This document shows positions 44,776 to 53,643 of a DNA stretch of 54,255 nucleotides, one piece after another. Both the position numbers and the translations under genes were made by a program. The stretch comes from an uncultured Clostridium sp. (lineage in GTDB: Bacteria > Bacillota > Clostridia > Lachnospirales > Lachnospiraceae), in assembly GCA_946553025.1 (NCBI GenBank), contig CAMNRM010000034.1, positions 1 to 54,255 on the forward strand, given 5' to 3'. Under the pieces are notes generated by a model. It was not told where the DNA came from and did not search any database. It was given only the letters and a program-made list of their open reading frames with translations. Within the stretch, counting starts at the first letter, position 1. Every line of letters starts with the position of its first letter.

Positions 44776-46170
44776 TTATATCAGAACATATTTCAAAATA
44801 AAGAACCCTGCCAAAAAGTACATCAGCAAACTGATTTTTTTCTCCTTCGCATGGCCGCTGATCAGGTTAATGATGACGTAGGAGATAATTCCCATAGCAA
44901 TCCCTTCCGAGATGCTGTACATAAACGGCATGGCAATCAGGCAGATATAGCAGGGAATGGCTTCGGTGTAATCATTAAAATCCACTTTCAGGATGGAAGT
45001 AACCATCAAAAACCCTACCACAATCAGCGCCGGTGCCGTGGCAAAGGAAGGAATTGCCAGGAAAATAGGTGACAAGAACAAAGATAAGCCAAAAAGCACA
45101 GCAGCCACAACCGCCGTCAGTCCGGTACGCCCGCCCTCGGCCACGCCGGAAGCACTCTCCACAAAGGTAGTCGTCGTCGATGTTCCAAATACCGCACCTG
45201 CTGCAGTACCCACGGCGTCAGCCATCAATGCGCCCTTAATATGCGGCAGTTTCCCGTCCTTATCCAGCATGTCCGCCTTGGAGGCAACGCCAATCAGGGT
45301 TCCTAAGGTATCAAACATATCCACAAACAGAAAGGCAAACATAATGGTCAGGAAGTTTAATGTAAAGATACCGCCAAAATCCATCTTTAAAAATGTAGGT
45401 GCCATGCTGGGAATCCCAAAGCCGGAGCTAAAATCAGGGAGAACACTGAACATCCCCAGTTCTGCATTCGGACGATATAATCCGGTCAGTTCACAGAGCA
45501 TTCCAAGTGCCCAGGTAATTAAAATTCCCCACAAGATATTTCCCTTGATATTCTTTACTAAAAGCACCGCCGTAATTAAGATACCGATAAATGCCAGAAG
45601 TACGGTAATCCCCTCGGAAGAAAAATTCCCGGACTTTATCGAAGCGGTAAAGGAATAAACCGATACCAGCGTGGCGCTGTCCACAACAATCTTTGCATTC
45701 TGTAAGCCGATAAATGCAATAAAAAGTCCGATTCCCGCAGATACCGCATGTTTTAAGTTCATGGGGATAGCATTAAAGATGGCTTCCCGTACATTCGTCA
45801 GCGAAAGAACGATGAAAATGATTCCTTCGACAAATACCGCCGCCAGAGCCATTTCCCAGGAATAACCCATCTGCAGGACAACCGTGTAGGCAAAATAAGC
45901 GTTTAATCCCATTCCCGGTGCCAGAACAAACGGATAATTGGCCAGGGCAGCCATTAACAGCGTGGCAACCAACGATGCCAGGGCTGTCGCGGTAAATACG
46001 GCTCCCCGATCCATACCGGCAACGCTGAGAATATTCGGGTTTACCGCCAGAATATATGCCATCGTCATAAACGTCGTAATTCCTGCAATAACCTCGGTCT
46101 TTACGTCCGTGTGGTGCTTGGAAAGATGAAATGTCTTTTCCAGAAATGATTGATTTGTGTTGTTTTTCAT
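44776..46170 (-). CDS. NCS2/AzgA-type purine permease (guanine/hypoxanthine)
   Basis: 464 residues, about 12-14 membrane segments. Family signatures are TEVIAGITTFMTMAYILAVN, GMGLNAYFAYTV, GTSTTTTFVESASGVAEGGRTGL and DMFDTLGTLIGVA, all of the AzgA/PbuG branch. GGAGGTGG precedes the ATG at 46170; an upstream GTG is possible. It begins 23 bases after the GPH symporter stop and so is transcribed with lacZ, an odd partner. No purine riboswitch is visible ahead of it. Confidence 0.9.
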   Translation of the reverse strand: MKNNTNQSFLEKTFHLSKHHTDVKTEVIAGITTFMTMAYILAVNPNILSVAGMDRGAVFTATALASLVATLLMAALANYPFVLAPGMGLNAYFAYTVVLQMGYSWEMALAAVFVEGIIFIVLSLTNVREAIFNAIPMNLKHAVSAGIGLFIAFIGLQNAKIVVDSATLVSVYSFTASIKSGNFSSEGITVLLAFIGILITAVLLVKNIKGNILWGILITWALGMLCELTGLYRPNAELGMFSVLPDFSSGFGIPSMAPTFLKMDFGGIFTLNFLTIMFAFLFVDMFDTLGTLIGVASKADMLDKDGKLPHIKGALMADAVGTAAGAVFGTSTTTTFVESASGVAEGGRTGLTAVVAAVLFGLSLFLSPIFLAIPSFATAPALIVVGFLMVTSILKVDFNDYTEAIPCYICLIAMPFMYSISEGIAMGIISYVIINLISGHAKEKKISLLMYFLAGFFILKYVLI

Positions 46171-46193
46171 TCTCGCCACCTCCTATTCCATCA

Positions 46194-47576
46194 TTATACC
46201 TCAGGAGATGAAGAAAGGGAAGCCTTAATCTTTGCATTTGTTTCTTCGACATTCATCCGGGAAAGCACCAGCATAATTACGATATTGATTACCAGAGGAA
46301 GCCATAAGTACATCACATGCAGCATACGGATACAGGAATCCGGCTGAACAGCCAGCTTTCCGTCGAACTTACTGAACTCCAGCATCCATCCCGCAATCGC
46401 CGTTCCGATGCCGCCGCCGACCTTCACCCCAAGGGAAGTACAGGAATACATCGTTCCGTCCACCCGTTTTCCTTTCGTTAAATACGTATATTCCGAACAT
46501 GAGGCAATCACCGCATTCATATCGCCCTGCCACGGCCCCTGCCCCAAGGCTGCCACCGCCGTAAACAAAAGCATTAGCGCCACGCTTCCCTGGTAGGCGG
46601 CAAAGACCACAAGCCCTCTTCCGACCACCGCCAGGATATAGCCCCTTAAATTCAGCTTATACATCCCTTTCCACCGCCCGACAAGGGTTGGCGTAAAGAT
46701 TAATGCAATAATCAGCGGAATATTGATGGCCCAGGAAAATACACCGTAGAGGTTTTCATTCTTCAGCACATAGGTCATGTAATAAATCCCGGCATTAATC
46801 ATGGCCCCGTAAAGCTGCTGTAAGATATAGACACCGCAGATCATCAGGTAAAACTTATTGGCAATCAAAAGCTTAAACGCCTCTGCCAGCCCAAATTTCT
46901 CACCCTCGGTTTTCTTTTCCTCCCATTCTTTTTCATGAAGTTCTTCTTCCGAAAGTTCCTTAACCGAAAATACGGAAACCGTATTGACAATCAGTCCAAT
47001 CACCGCATAGACGATGGCAACCGTCCTCCAGGCCGCCGCTCCTCCTCCGCACATGGCAACAAAACCTATGGTTACGGACTGGATAAATAAACTGGTGGAA
47101 AAGGCAAAAATAAACCGGTAAGAACCCATCTGCACCCTTTCCTTGCTGTTTTTCGTCACCAGAGAAGTAAGCGCCGAGTATGCAATATTATTGGCCGTAT
47201 AAAACACGCCGTTTAACAGGGTATAAGCGATAAAAAACCATGTATACTGCGCCGTGCTCCCCCAGCCGGTGGGAACGGCAAAAATCGCCGCAAGCGTAAC
47301 CGCACATCCGATATAGCCGTAAAGCATCCACGGCCTGGCCTTGCCCATTTTAGAATGTGTACGGTCAATCATCGAGCCGAAGAAAATATCGGTAAACCCG
47401 TCAAATAATTTCGACACCGCAATCAGCGTTCCCACAATCCCCGCCGAAAGCCCGATGGTATTGGTCAGATAAATCATAACAAACGAGGACAAAAACGCAT
47501 ACACAACATTGCCCGCAATATCCCCCGAGCCGTACCCGATTTTATTATACCATTTTAAATATGTCTTCTCTCCCAT
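46194..47576 (-). CDS. GPH-family sugar:cation symporter (MelB/LacS-like)
   Basis: 460 residues, 12 predicted membrane segments. KIGYGSGDIAGNVVYAFLSS at the N-terminus and the cytoplasmic loop SKLFDGFTDIFFGSMIDRTHSKMGKARPW (shown by its GFTDIFFGSMID and GKARPW motifs) are diagnostic of the glycoside-pentoside-hexuronide family. No C-terminal IIA domain is attached. Its position right after lacZ supports beta-galactoside uptake, possibly lactose or another galactoside. Confidence 0.9.
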   Translation of the reverse strand: MGEKTYLKWYNKIGYGSGDIAGNVVYAFLSSFVMIYLTNTIGLSAGIVGTLIAVSKLFDGFTDIFFGSMIDRTHSKMGKARPWMLYGYIGCAVTLAAIFAVPTGWGSTAQYTWFFIAYTLLNGVFYTANNIAYSALTSLVTKNSKERVQMGSYRFIFAFSTSLFIQSVTIGFVAMCGGGAAAWRTVAIVYAVIGLIVNTVSVFSVKELSEEELHEKEWEEKKTEGEKFGLAEAFKLLIANKFYLMICGVYILQQLYGAMINAGIYYMTYVLKNENLYGVFSWAINIPLIIALIFTPTLVGRWKGMYKLNLRGYILAVVGRGLVVFAAYQGSVALMLLFTAVAALGQGPWQGDMNAVIASCSEYTYLTKGKRVDGTMYSCTSLGVKVGGGIGTAIAGWMLEFSKFDGKLAVQPDSCIRMLHVMYLWLPLVINIVIMLVLSRMNVEETNAKIKASLSSSPEV

Positions 47577-47629
47577 TTTAATCCCCTTTCTTTGAGCTTC
47601 TTTATTTTTATCCTTCCTTGTTCCCTGAA

Positions 47630-50600
47630 TTAATCCCTGCAGATAAACGGCACAAGCTTAAACGAAAAACAAAACGCAGCGTCATCAAAGCGATATTTGT
47701 CCAAAAGTTCTGGCCCGCAGCTGTTAGATCCGATTCCGTTCATCGCATAATCCAGGCAAAATACCGTGTTTTTTGAGCGCTCTAACGCAAAATAATGGGC
47801 TTTTTCCTCCAGTTCTTCCTGGGTGTAGACCGATACGTTAAAAGAAAAACTCTGCTCTGCCGCAGCCGCAAGCCCCAATCTCCCGTCACAGATTTCCACA
47901 TAATCACAGTCAAAATGGCTTCCGTTTTCCTGCGGACGAAGATAGTCTTCATGCATCGAAAAAACCTTTCCGCAGTATAAGCCGTGACTTGCCGCCCTGT
48001 GCTTATCGCGGTAGCTTTCCATCGGCCCATAGCCGTAATAGGAAACATCCTCAAAGCTATCCGGAAGAAATAACCGCACCCCAAACCGCGGAAGTTCCGG
48101 AAATTCCTTATTCCGCACCACATCCATAACGACCGAAATTCCTCCGCAGTAATCAATCGTCCAGACTGCTTTTATCTCCATCATACGGGAAACGGATGCC
48201 GCCGAAACCGACATTGTGCTGGTTAAGATAATTCCCTTTGCAGACTGCCTTACCTGCGTATCGTAAGCCCGAACATAAGCCTCATGGTAATGCGCCCTCT
48301 TCCACTCCGCCTTAATATACATATCATTATCCACAGGTGCCCGCCAGAGATTGATCTCCATAGGCTGTTCAAGATATTCTTTTCCGGCATAATTCAGGCG
48401 CTCAAACAGTCCGTTTTTCTTATTGTAGGTGTAGAAGAAATTTTTTCCTTTGATCGCTGCATAAGTGTCGGTTTCTTTTATCTGCAGGATACCGTCCTGG
48501 TCCGTTCCCGAATTCATCCACTTTAACGCCGTCTGGTTCCTTTTATCCTTATTTTCAAGCAGGATCTCGTCAAAGCCAAGGATGTGCCCCGCGGGAATCA
48601 TCGGTGCTCTTGCTGTCTTTGTATAGATAATCTTCAGATAAGCCCTTCCCTTTTCGGGAACATCAATCTCCAGCTTTTCCGATGCCTCGCCGTGAGGCTC
48701 TACCGAAAATGCAGGAATCGTTCCAAAGGCAATACAGACCCCGTCGCAGCTCACCTCATAGCTGATAGCTGCAGCATCCTTTAAATCCGTAAAATCCAGA
48801 TAATTATGAAAAGTCAGTTCCATCGTTTCCTGGTTAAAAGCCACAACCCTTGCCGGGCGGTGCACATTTTTATATTCCAGAAGCCCGGTGTGCGGAGTGC
48901 GGTCGGGGTAAACCAGGCCGTCCATACAGAAATTGCCGTCATGAATCTTTTCTCCAAAATCGCCCCCGTAGAGCAGCTTTGTCTTTCCGTCTGCCGTCTT
49001 CCCGGCATCTATCCCGTGATCGCACCACTCCCACACAAAACCACCGCACATCTTATCCCGGCTGTGTATAAGCTGAAAATACTCTTCAAAATCACCGGGG
49101 CCATTGCCCATAGAATGACAGTATTCCACAAGAAGAAACGGCTTACTCCCGTCTTTTTCAAAATATTCCCCGATTTCTTCCAGCTTTGGATACATCCTGC
49201 TGTATAAGTCCAGATGGGAATAATCATAGGTTTTATCCTTATTTCGATACCTTGCACTCTCATAGTGGGTGATGCGTTCCGGGTCAAAATGCTTCGTCCA
49301 TTCCAGCGCTTTTTCAAAATTGCACCCGTAAGCACTCTCATTTCCCATTGACCAGATAAGAATACATGGACGGTTTTTATCCCGCTCGACCATAAGCTTC
49401 ACCCGGTCTAAAATCGCCTGCTCCCATGCCGGATCATCGGCAATTTTCTCATTCCACCGCTGAAAACGGTTCTCATCCGTATCTTCTTTGTAATACAACA
49501 TACAGGGTCCATGGGCTTCGATATCCGCCTCATTCACCACCATAAATCCGTACCGGTCGCAAAGCTGATAAAAATAAGGAGCATTTGGATAATGGCTGGA
49601 ACGAATGGCATTAAAATTATGCTGTTTCATCAGAGTAAGATCTTTAAGGATGTGTTCTTTGCTTACCGTAAAACCGGTTACCGGGTCAAAATCATGGCGG
49701 TTTACCCCGTGAAGCTTGATCTTCTGCCCATTAAGGTAAATCACCCCGTCACGGATGGCTAAGCTTCGCAGACCTATGTAATCGGTAATGGTTTCCTCCT
49801 TCGTTTCCATCACCAGCGTATATAAATAGGGGTTTTCTGCATTCCATAAAACAGGATCAGGGATGGTCAGAAGAAGCTCAACGGATTTGCCTTCGGTTTT
49901 CACTTTACCTTCGGCTGCCGGCTGGACTTCCGCTTTGCCTTCGGCTACTGGCTGATTTTCCTGATTATAAATTGAAATAACGGTATCTGTCGGCTGGTTA
50001 AAGTAGGAAAGATGCAGCCGGACTTCGGCTTCCTTTTCACCGATCTTTGTGGTTACACGATAGTCATAGATAAACTGCTGCGGGCGTTTTAAGAGGTAAA
50101 CATCCCGGAAAATCCCGCTCATGCGAAACTTATCCTGATCCTCTAAATAACTGCCGTCACACCATTTTAAAACAAGGACAGCCAGGGTGTTTTTCCCTTC
50201 GCACAGCACATCCGTTACATCAAACGTACTCGTTGCATGGCTTACCTGGCTGTAGCCCATGTAGCGGCCGTTAAGCCATACATAAAAGCAGGAATCCACC
50301 CCCTCAAAATGCAGATAGGCCCTGGGGGCACGCTCATCCCTCTGATAGCAGAAATTACAGACATAGGCACCGCACGGGTTATCCTGCGGAACATAGGGCG
50401 GATCAAAGGGAAAAGGATAGCGGATATTGGTGTACTGCGGTAAGTCATACCCTTCCATCTGCCATACGCCGGGAACCTGAAGATCCACAAAACCGGAATT
50501 TATCGAAGCCTCATATTCCGGCGCAAAGAACTGGTCTTTAACTTCATGGATACTGGGGAAATACTTAAACTTCCAGATGCCGTTAAGCATCTGCATACGA

Positions 50601-50725
50601 TCCGAGTCTTCCCTGTGCTCAACCGGATCAGCCATTCTTTCGGATGCCGGAATATAATAGGCCCGGGCCGGCATCGTGTTCTCATGGAGAACCTTAAGGT
50701 CCTCATAGTACCTTGGTACAATCAT
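47630..50725 (-). CDS. lacZ: Beta-galactosidase, glycoside hydrolase family 2
   Basis: 1031 residues. Sugar-binding, immunoglobulin-like and TIM-barrel domains are followed by a Bgal small-chain domain, the LacZ layout. The catalytic acid/base is in IWSMGNESAYG (near 461) and the nucleophile in FLLVEYCHSMGNGPGDFEEY (near 532); HGVNRHDFDP is also typical. Residues about 257-280 carry a repeat (AEGK three times). The open frame reaches 50782; ATG 50725 with an AGGAGG site is chosen. It is transcribed with the symporter downstream. Confidence 0.95.
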   Translation of the reverse strand: MIVPRYYEDLKVLHENTMPARAYYIPASERMADPVEHREDSDRMQMLNGIWKFKYFPSIHEVKDQFFAPEYEASINSGFVDLQVPGVWQMEGYDLPQYTNIRYPFPFDPPYVPQDNPCGAYVCNFCYQRDERAPRAYLHFEGVDSCFYVWLNGRYMGYSQVSHATSTFDVTDVLCEGKNTLAVLVLKWCDGSYLEDQDKFRMSGIFRDVYLLKRPQQFIYDYRVTTKIGEKEAEVRLHLSYFNQPTDTVISIYNQENQPVAEGKAEVQPAAEGKVKTEGKSVELLLTIPDPVLWNAENPYLYTLVMETKEETITDYIGLRSLAIRDGVIYLNGQKIKLHGVNRHDFDPVTGFTVSKEHILKDLTLMKQHNFNAIRSSHYPNAPYFYQLCDRYGFMVVNEADIEAHGPCMLYYKEDTDENRFQRWNEKIADDPAWEQAILDRVKLMVERDKNRPCILIWSMGNESAYGCNFEKALEWTKHFDPERITHYESARYRNKDKTYDYSHLDLYSRMYPKLEEIGEYFEKDGSKPFLLVEYCHSMGNGPGDFEEYFQLIHSRDKMCGGFVWEWCDHGIDAGKTADGKTKLLYGGDFGEKIHDGNFCMDGLVYPDRTPHTGLLEYKNVHRPARVVAFNQETMELTFHNYLDFTDLKDAAAISYEVSCDGVCIAFGTIPAFSVEPHGEASEKLEIDVPEKGRAYLKIIYTKTARAPMIPAGHILGFDEILLENKDKRNQTALKWMNSGTDQDGILQIKETDTYAAIKGKNFFYTYNKKNGLFERLNYAGKEYLEQPMEINLWRAPVDNDMYIKAEWKRAHYHEAYVRAYDTQVRQSAKGIILTSTMSVSAASVSRMMEIKAVWTIDYCGGISVVMDVVRNKEFPELPRFGVRLFLPDSFEDVSYYGYGPMESYRDKHRAASHGLYCGKVFSMHEDYLRPQENGSHFDCDYVEICDGRLGLAAAAEQSFSFNVSVYTQEELEEKAHYFALERSKNTVFCLDYAMNGIGSNSCGPELLDKYRFDDAAFCFSFKLVPFICRD
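49886..49954. repeat. Intragenic tandem repeat in lacZ
   Basis: TTTGCCTTCGG (49886), TTTACCTTCGGCTGCCGG (49904) and TTTGCCTTCGGCTACTGG (49934) are imperfect copies spaced 18 and 30 bases. They encode PVAEGKAEVQPAAEGKVKTE (in part), an insert in a loop between two domains. Confidence 0.6.
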
Positions 50726-50845
50726 TTTCTTCCTCCTTTTATGCACTTTTTTGTCTGAACATATTTTTCTTCTGCACGCCATTGGAATAATCTTCTGTAT
50801 TTTTCCCTTTTTTATGGCATAATTCTATAATTTCTGCCAAAAAAA

Positions 50846-50889
50846 GTCCATAAATAGGATTGGACAAAATATGCACAAAATGATACAAT
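50846..50889 (+). promoter_or_regulatory. Promoter and inverted repeat before the AraC gene, between divergent lacZ and araC
   Basis: TTGGAC (50860-50865) and TACAAT (50884-50889) with an 18-base spacer. GTCCA (50846-50850) and TGGAC (50861-50865) form an inverted repeat that overlaps the -35 box, a plausible AraC-type site. Confidence 0.45.
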
Positions 50890-50931
50890 AAGGGTATAAC
50901 AAAGGTAAACGGCATTTGCCAAGGAGGGATT

Positions 50932-51855
50932 ATGTATCTGAACTCGGGTTATCTGAATAATTCACACCTGGATTTTAAAGATAAGAGCAGACCGCTAATC
51001 GTGGGAAGCTGCGGCACTTATCATCTTTTCACGCGCCCAAAGCTTCCCACCTACCGTCCGCGGGGAAGAGTTGATTTTCAGATTCTCTATGTTGCTTCCG
51101 GAATTGCACATTTTCATTTTGATCATGAAGAAAACGAAACCATCGTAACCGCCGGAAACATGGTTATCTACCGGCCAAAAGAATTTCAAAAATATGAATA
51201 CTACGGCGTTGACCAGACCGAAGTGTATTGGGTTCATTTTACGGGAAATAATGTAAAGAATATTCTGAGAAGCTATGGCATAACCGACGATCTGCGCGTC
51301 TTTTACACAGGAACCTCTCTGGAATATGAACGAATATTTAAACGAATGATCGCCGAACTTCAGCGCTGCCCGGCTAACTATGAAGAGATGCTCACCCTGC
51401 TTCTGCGCCATCTCTTTATCCTGATCCACCGGCGGATTTCCAAACCCCGCGTGTTAAAAGACGAATACTTAGACAGCGAAATGGATCTGGCCGCCCAGTA
51501 TTTTAACGACCACTATCACCTGGATATCCAAATCGAAGACTACGCCGCTTCCCGCGGCATGAGCGTAAGCTGGTTTATCCGCAATTTTAAAGCCTACACC
51601 AATACCACGCCGCTGCAGTACATCCTCTCCATCCGCATCGCCAACGCGCAGGTGCTCCTGGAAAACACGACCTACAGCGTTGCTGAGATTGGACGTATTG
51701 TGGGATATGAAAACCCCCTGTACTTCAGCCGGATTTTCCGGAAGCAGAAGGGGATATCGCCTTTGGGGTATAGGAAGAGGGTTGGGAATTATCCCCTTTC
51801 CCAATATCACTCTCCGGAAGATTCTGCTCTCCCCAGGCTTTCATATAGCGAATAA
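50932..51855 (+). CDS. AraC family transcriptional regulator (lacZ-associated)
   Basis: 307 residues. A cupin-type sensor domain (about 35-150: VDFQILYVASGIAHFHFD, VTAGNMVIYRPKEFQKY) and a double helix-turn-helix (about 185-285: ISWF-type recognition segment and the family tail AEIGRIVGYENPLYFSRI). AGGAGGG precedes the ATG. It is divergent to the lacZ operon and probably regulates it. The last 20-odd residues (VGNYPLSQYHSPED...) lie beyond the usual end and overlap a convergent HxlR gene, so its native 3' end may have been lost. Confidence 0.88.
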   Translation: MYLNSGYLNNSHLDFKDKSRPLIVGSCGTYHLFTRPKLPTYRPRGRVDFQILYVASGIAHFHFDHEENETIVTAGNMVIYRPKEFQKYEYYGVDQTEVYWVHFTGNNVKNILRSYGITDDLRVFYTGTSLEYERIFKRMIAELQRCPANYEEMLTLLLRHLFILIHRRISKPRVLKDEYLDSEMDLAAQYFNDHYHLDIQIEDYAASRGMSVSWFIRNFKAYTNTTPLQYILSIRIANAQVLLENTTYSVAEIGRIVGYENPLYFSRIFRKQKGISPLGYRKRVGNYPLSQYHSPEDSALPRLSYSE

Positions 51856-52138
51856 CCTCCATAAAACGCAGGCCCAAATCCGACAAGGTATATTCCACCC
51901 GTGGCGGAATCTCCTTAAAGTCGTGCCGAATCAGGAAACCATCGGCTTCTAATTCTCTAAGCTGCTTCGTCAGAGAAGACTCGGTGATCTCCCCAAGCTG
52001 ACGGCGCAATGCTCCAAACCTGTGAATATCACAAAAAGCAATATAATATAAGATTTCCAATTTCCACTTTCCCCCCAGAATCCTCTGCAGGGTTGACATG
52101 GTTTTACAGCGCTCGATTGCTGTTTCGGTTTTTTTCAT
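51725..52138 (-). CDS. HxlR family winged-helix regulator
   Basis: 137 residues. ERCKTMSTLQRILGGKWKLE is the HxlR N-terminal signature, with Cys11 in the position used for redox or electrophile sensing in some members. SSLTKQLRELEADGFLIRHD and VEYTLSDLGLRFMEVIRYM follow. The frame could start at 52147, but ATG 52138 is best spaced from AGGAG. The last about 35 residues run antisense to the AraC gene (51725-51855) and look unlike the family. It is divergent to a radical SAM gene and likely controls it. Confidence 0.85.
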   Translation of the reverse strand: MKKTETAIERCKTMSTLQRILGGKWKLEILYYIAFCDIHRFGALRRQLGEITESSLTKQLRELEADGFLIRHDFKEIPPRVEYTLSDLGLRFMEVIRYMKAWGEQNLPESDIGKGDNSQPSSYTPKAISPSASGKSG

Positions 52139-52158
52139 GTGCATCATCTCCTGTTATT

Positions 52159-52198
52159 ATTATATGATAGAAGCGTCAAAAGGTCTTTTGCCGCTTCT
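52159..52198 (-). promoter_or_regulatory. hxlR promoter region with inverted repeat
   Basis: A consensus minus-strand -10 (TATAAT at 52164-52159) sits 21 bases before the hxlR ATG. Over the -35 area lies AGAAGCG-T-CAAAAGGTCTTTTG-C-CGCTTCT (52169-52198), two nested palindromes. It is probably an operator. Confidence 0.5.
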
Positions 52199-52206
52199 TA
52201 TGATAC

Positions 52207-52351
52207 AGATTGCTCTGCACTTCGTGCTCCCGCAATCTTAAAAACATTCAAAATCCGCCCTGTCGGGCTACTTTTTCATGTTTTTGGCGGGTCCCAAGTT
52301 CAAAAATTCTCCTGAAAGCAAGCTTTCGTCGAATTTTCGACCTTTTGACCC
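52207..52351. other. Highly structured non-coding interval between hxlR and the radical SAM gene
   Basis: Three adjacent foldable blocks. H2: AGATTGC (52207-52213) with GCAATCT (52232-52238), inner GCAC-TTC-GTGC. H3: AAAAACAT (52240-52247) with ATGTTTTT (52278-52285), inner GCCC-TGTC-GGGC; CCGCC (52255-52259) can also pair with GGCGG (52286-52290), crossing the first helix. H4: GGGTC (52289-52293) with GACCC (52347-52351), containing AAAATTC/GAATTTT and GAAAG/CTTTC. No open frame covers it. It could be a small RNA, a remnant of a mobile element end, or a composite regulatory site. I recognise no RNA family. Confidence 0.45.
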
Positions 52352-52385
52352 TGGTATCATTATATTTCCTTTACCAAAAAAAACA

Positions 52386-52437
52386 AGGTACTACAAAAAA
52401 GTACCGTACTTTTATTTTCTTTGTATCGTGATATAAT
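52386..52437 (+). promoter_or_regulatory. Radical SAM gene promoter with HxlR-like operators
   Basis: TATAAT at 52432-52437 with a poor -35 (CTTTTA region). Two overlapping palindromes lie just upstream and over the -35: GGTACT-ACAAAA-AAGTACC (52387-52405, slightly gapped) and AGTAC-C-GTACT (52400-52410). They are a plausible target for the adjacent HxlR regulator. Confidence 0.5.
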
Positions 52438-52462
52438 GGCAAAAAAACAAGGAGGTTTGATT

Positions 52463-53398
52463 ATGCACTACACAGGAACAATATGGAGGCCGCCTTATGA
52501 GGCTTCTTCGCTGCTGTTGGAAGTAACCGCAGGCTGTACCCATCATCAATGTAAATTTTGTACCCTTTATAGCGATTTGCCGTTTAAGTTCAGAATGTCG
52601 CCCCTTGCAGATATTGAAAGCGATTTGCTGGAAGCACAACTTTGGAGTACAGATCCCATTTCCATGCTGACAGCCCGCCTGCGGGGAAATCCCAGACCAG
52701 AGCACGTACAGAGGGCCTTCCTCACCGGAGCCAATCCCTTTGTGCTGAACAGCGAGCGATTGATGAACATCGCTGACCTAATTCACAAGTACATTCCTTC
52801 AATAAAAACGATTGGATGTTTTGCACGGATCACAGATATTGCAGGAAAGTCGGATGAAGAATTGGCTTCTCTTCATAAGACGGGATACGATGGGTTGACG
52901 ATAGGGATAGAAACCGGCGATGATAAAGCCCTGCTTTTTATGAATAAGGGCTATACTGCCGCCGATATTGTAGAGCAATGCCGCCGCTTGGATCGAACGG
53001 GCATTCACTACAGTTTTTTTTACCTGGTGGGGATCTCCGGTGCCGGACAGGGAGAAATAAGCGCAAAGGCAACAGCTGATGTCTGCAACCGGCTCCACCC
53101 AGCGCTGATTGGCGTCAATATGCTGACCATTTACCCGGATTCCGAACTTTATCAGGAAATTCAGCATGGCAGATGGGAGGAAGAAAGAGAGATTGAAAAA
53201 TACAGAGAAATTCGTACCCTGCTTAAACACCTGGAAATCCCTACCCAATTTGCAGCTCTGGGCGCTTCAAATGCCTTCCAGTTTCATGGAGATTTGCCGA
53301 AGGATAAAGAAGCCCTGATCAAGGCACTGGATAAGATTATTGAAACCGTAAAGGAAGAAGATTTGCGGGAATATCGTGTTAATCTGAATCATTTGTAA
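52463..53398 (+). CDS. Radical SAM protein (COG1032-like)
   Basis: 311 residues. The iron-sulfur motif is CTHHQCKFC (Cys25, Cys30, Cys33), a CX4CX2C spacing rather than the common CX3CX2C, but seen in several radical SAM families. GIETGDDKALLFMNKGYTAA and LTIYPDSELYQEI follow the TIM-barrel pattern. No substrate-domain is evident. AAGGAGG precedes the ATG at 52463. It stands divergent to an HxlR regulator and probably responds to the same signal. The reaction is unknown. Confidence 0.83.
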   Translation: MHYTGTIWRPPYEASSLLLEVTAGCTHHQCKFCTLYSDLPFKFRMSPLADIESDLLEAQLWSTDPISMLTARLRGNPRPEHVQRAFLTGANPFVLNSERLMNIADLIHKYIPSIKTIGCFARITDIAGKSDEELASLHKTGYDGLTIGIETGDDKALLFMNKGYTAADIVEQCRRLDRTGIHYSFFYLVGISGAGQGEISAKATADVCNRLHPALIGVNMLTIYPDSELYQEIQHGRWEEEREIEKYREIRTLLKHLEIPTQFAALGASNAFQFHGDLPKDKEALIKALDKIIETVKEEDLREYRVNLNHL

Positions 53399-53470
53399 AA
53401 CCTTTCATGGCAAAAAGCTGGTTATTATGCCATAATCAAAGAAGCAACCAACAATTTTCAGAGAAAATGG

Positions 53471-53643
53471 TTGAACATGATGAAAACAGAGCGTTATGCT
53501 ATGTCTGATGATTTTACTACATCCTACAATGAAATCCGTCCTGAATTGCAGGGAAGCATCCTGCGGGGCATTTTAGGCAGCCTTGCAGGAATGGTTATCT
53601 GCACCCTGCTTCTGCTGTTTGGCGGGTTATTTCATACAGGAAG
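53471..53643 (+). pseudogene. Truncated membrane protein ORF
   Basis: An open frame of up to 69 codons (MKTERYAMSDDFTTSYNEIR, then a predicted membrane helix, GILGSLAGMVICTLLLLFGG). It runs to a stop at 53680, but the last 16 codons are antisense to an RHS fragment, so the native gene must end or have been broken near 53640. The N-terminal part resembles no family I know. It is probably a decayed gene fragment. Confidence 0.4.

Noticed and set aside
44993-45658. Plus-strand 221-codon frame inside the NCS2 permease
   Set aside because: It is antisense to the permease, which has clear family motifs in its own frame; composition is that of a shadow frame.
46171-46193. Purine riboswitch before the NCS2 permease
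   Set aside because: The gap is only 23 bases, too short for the aptamer.
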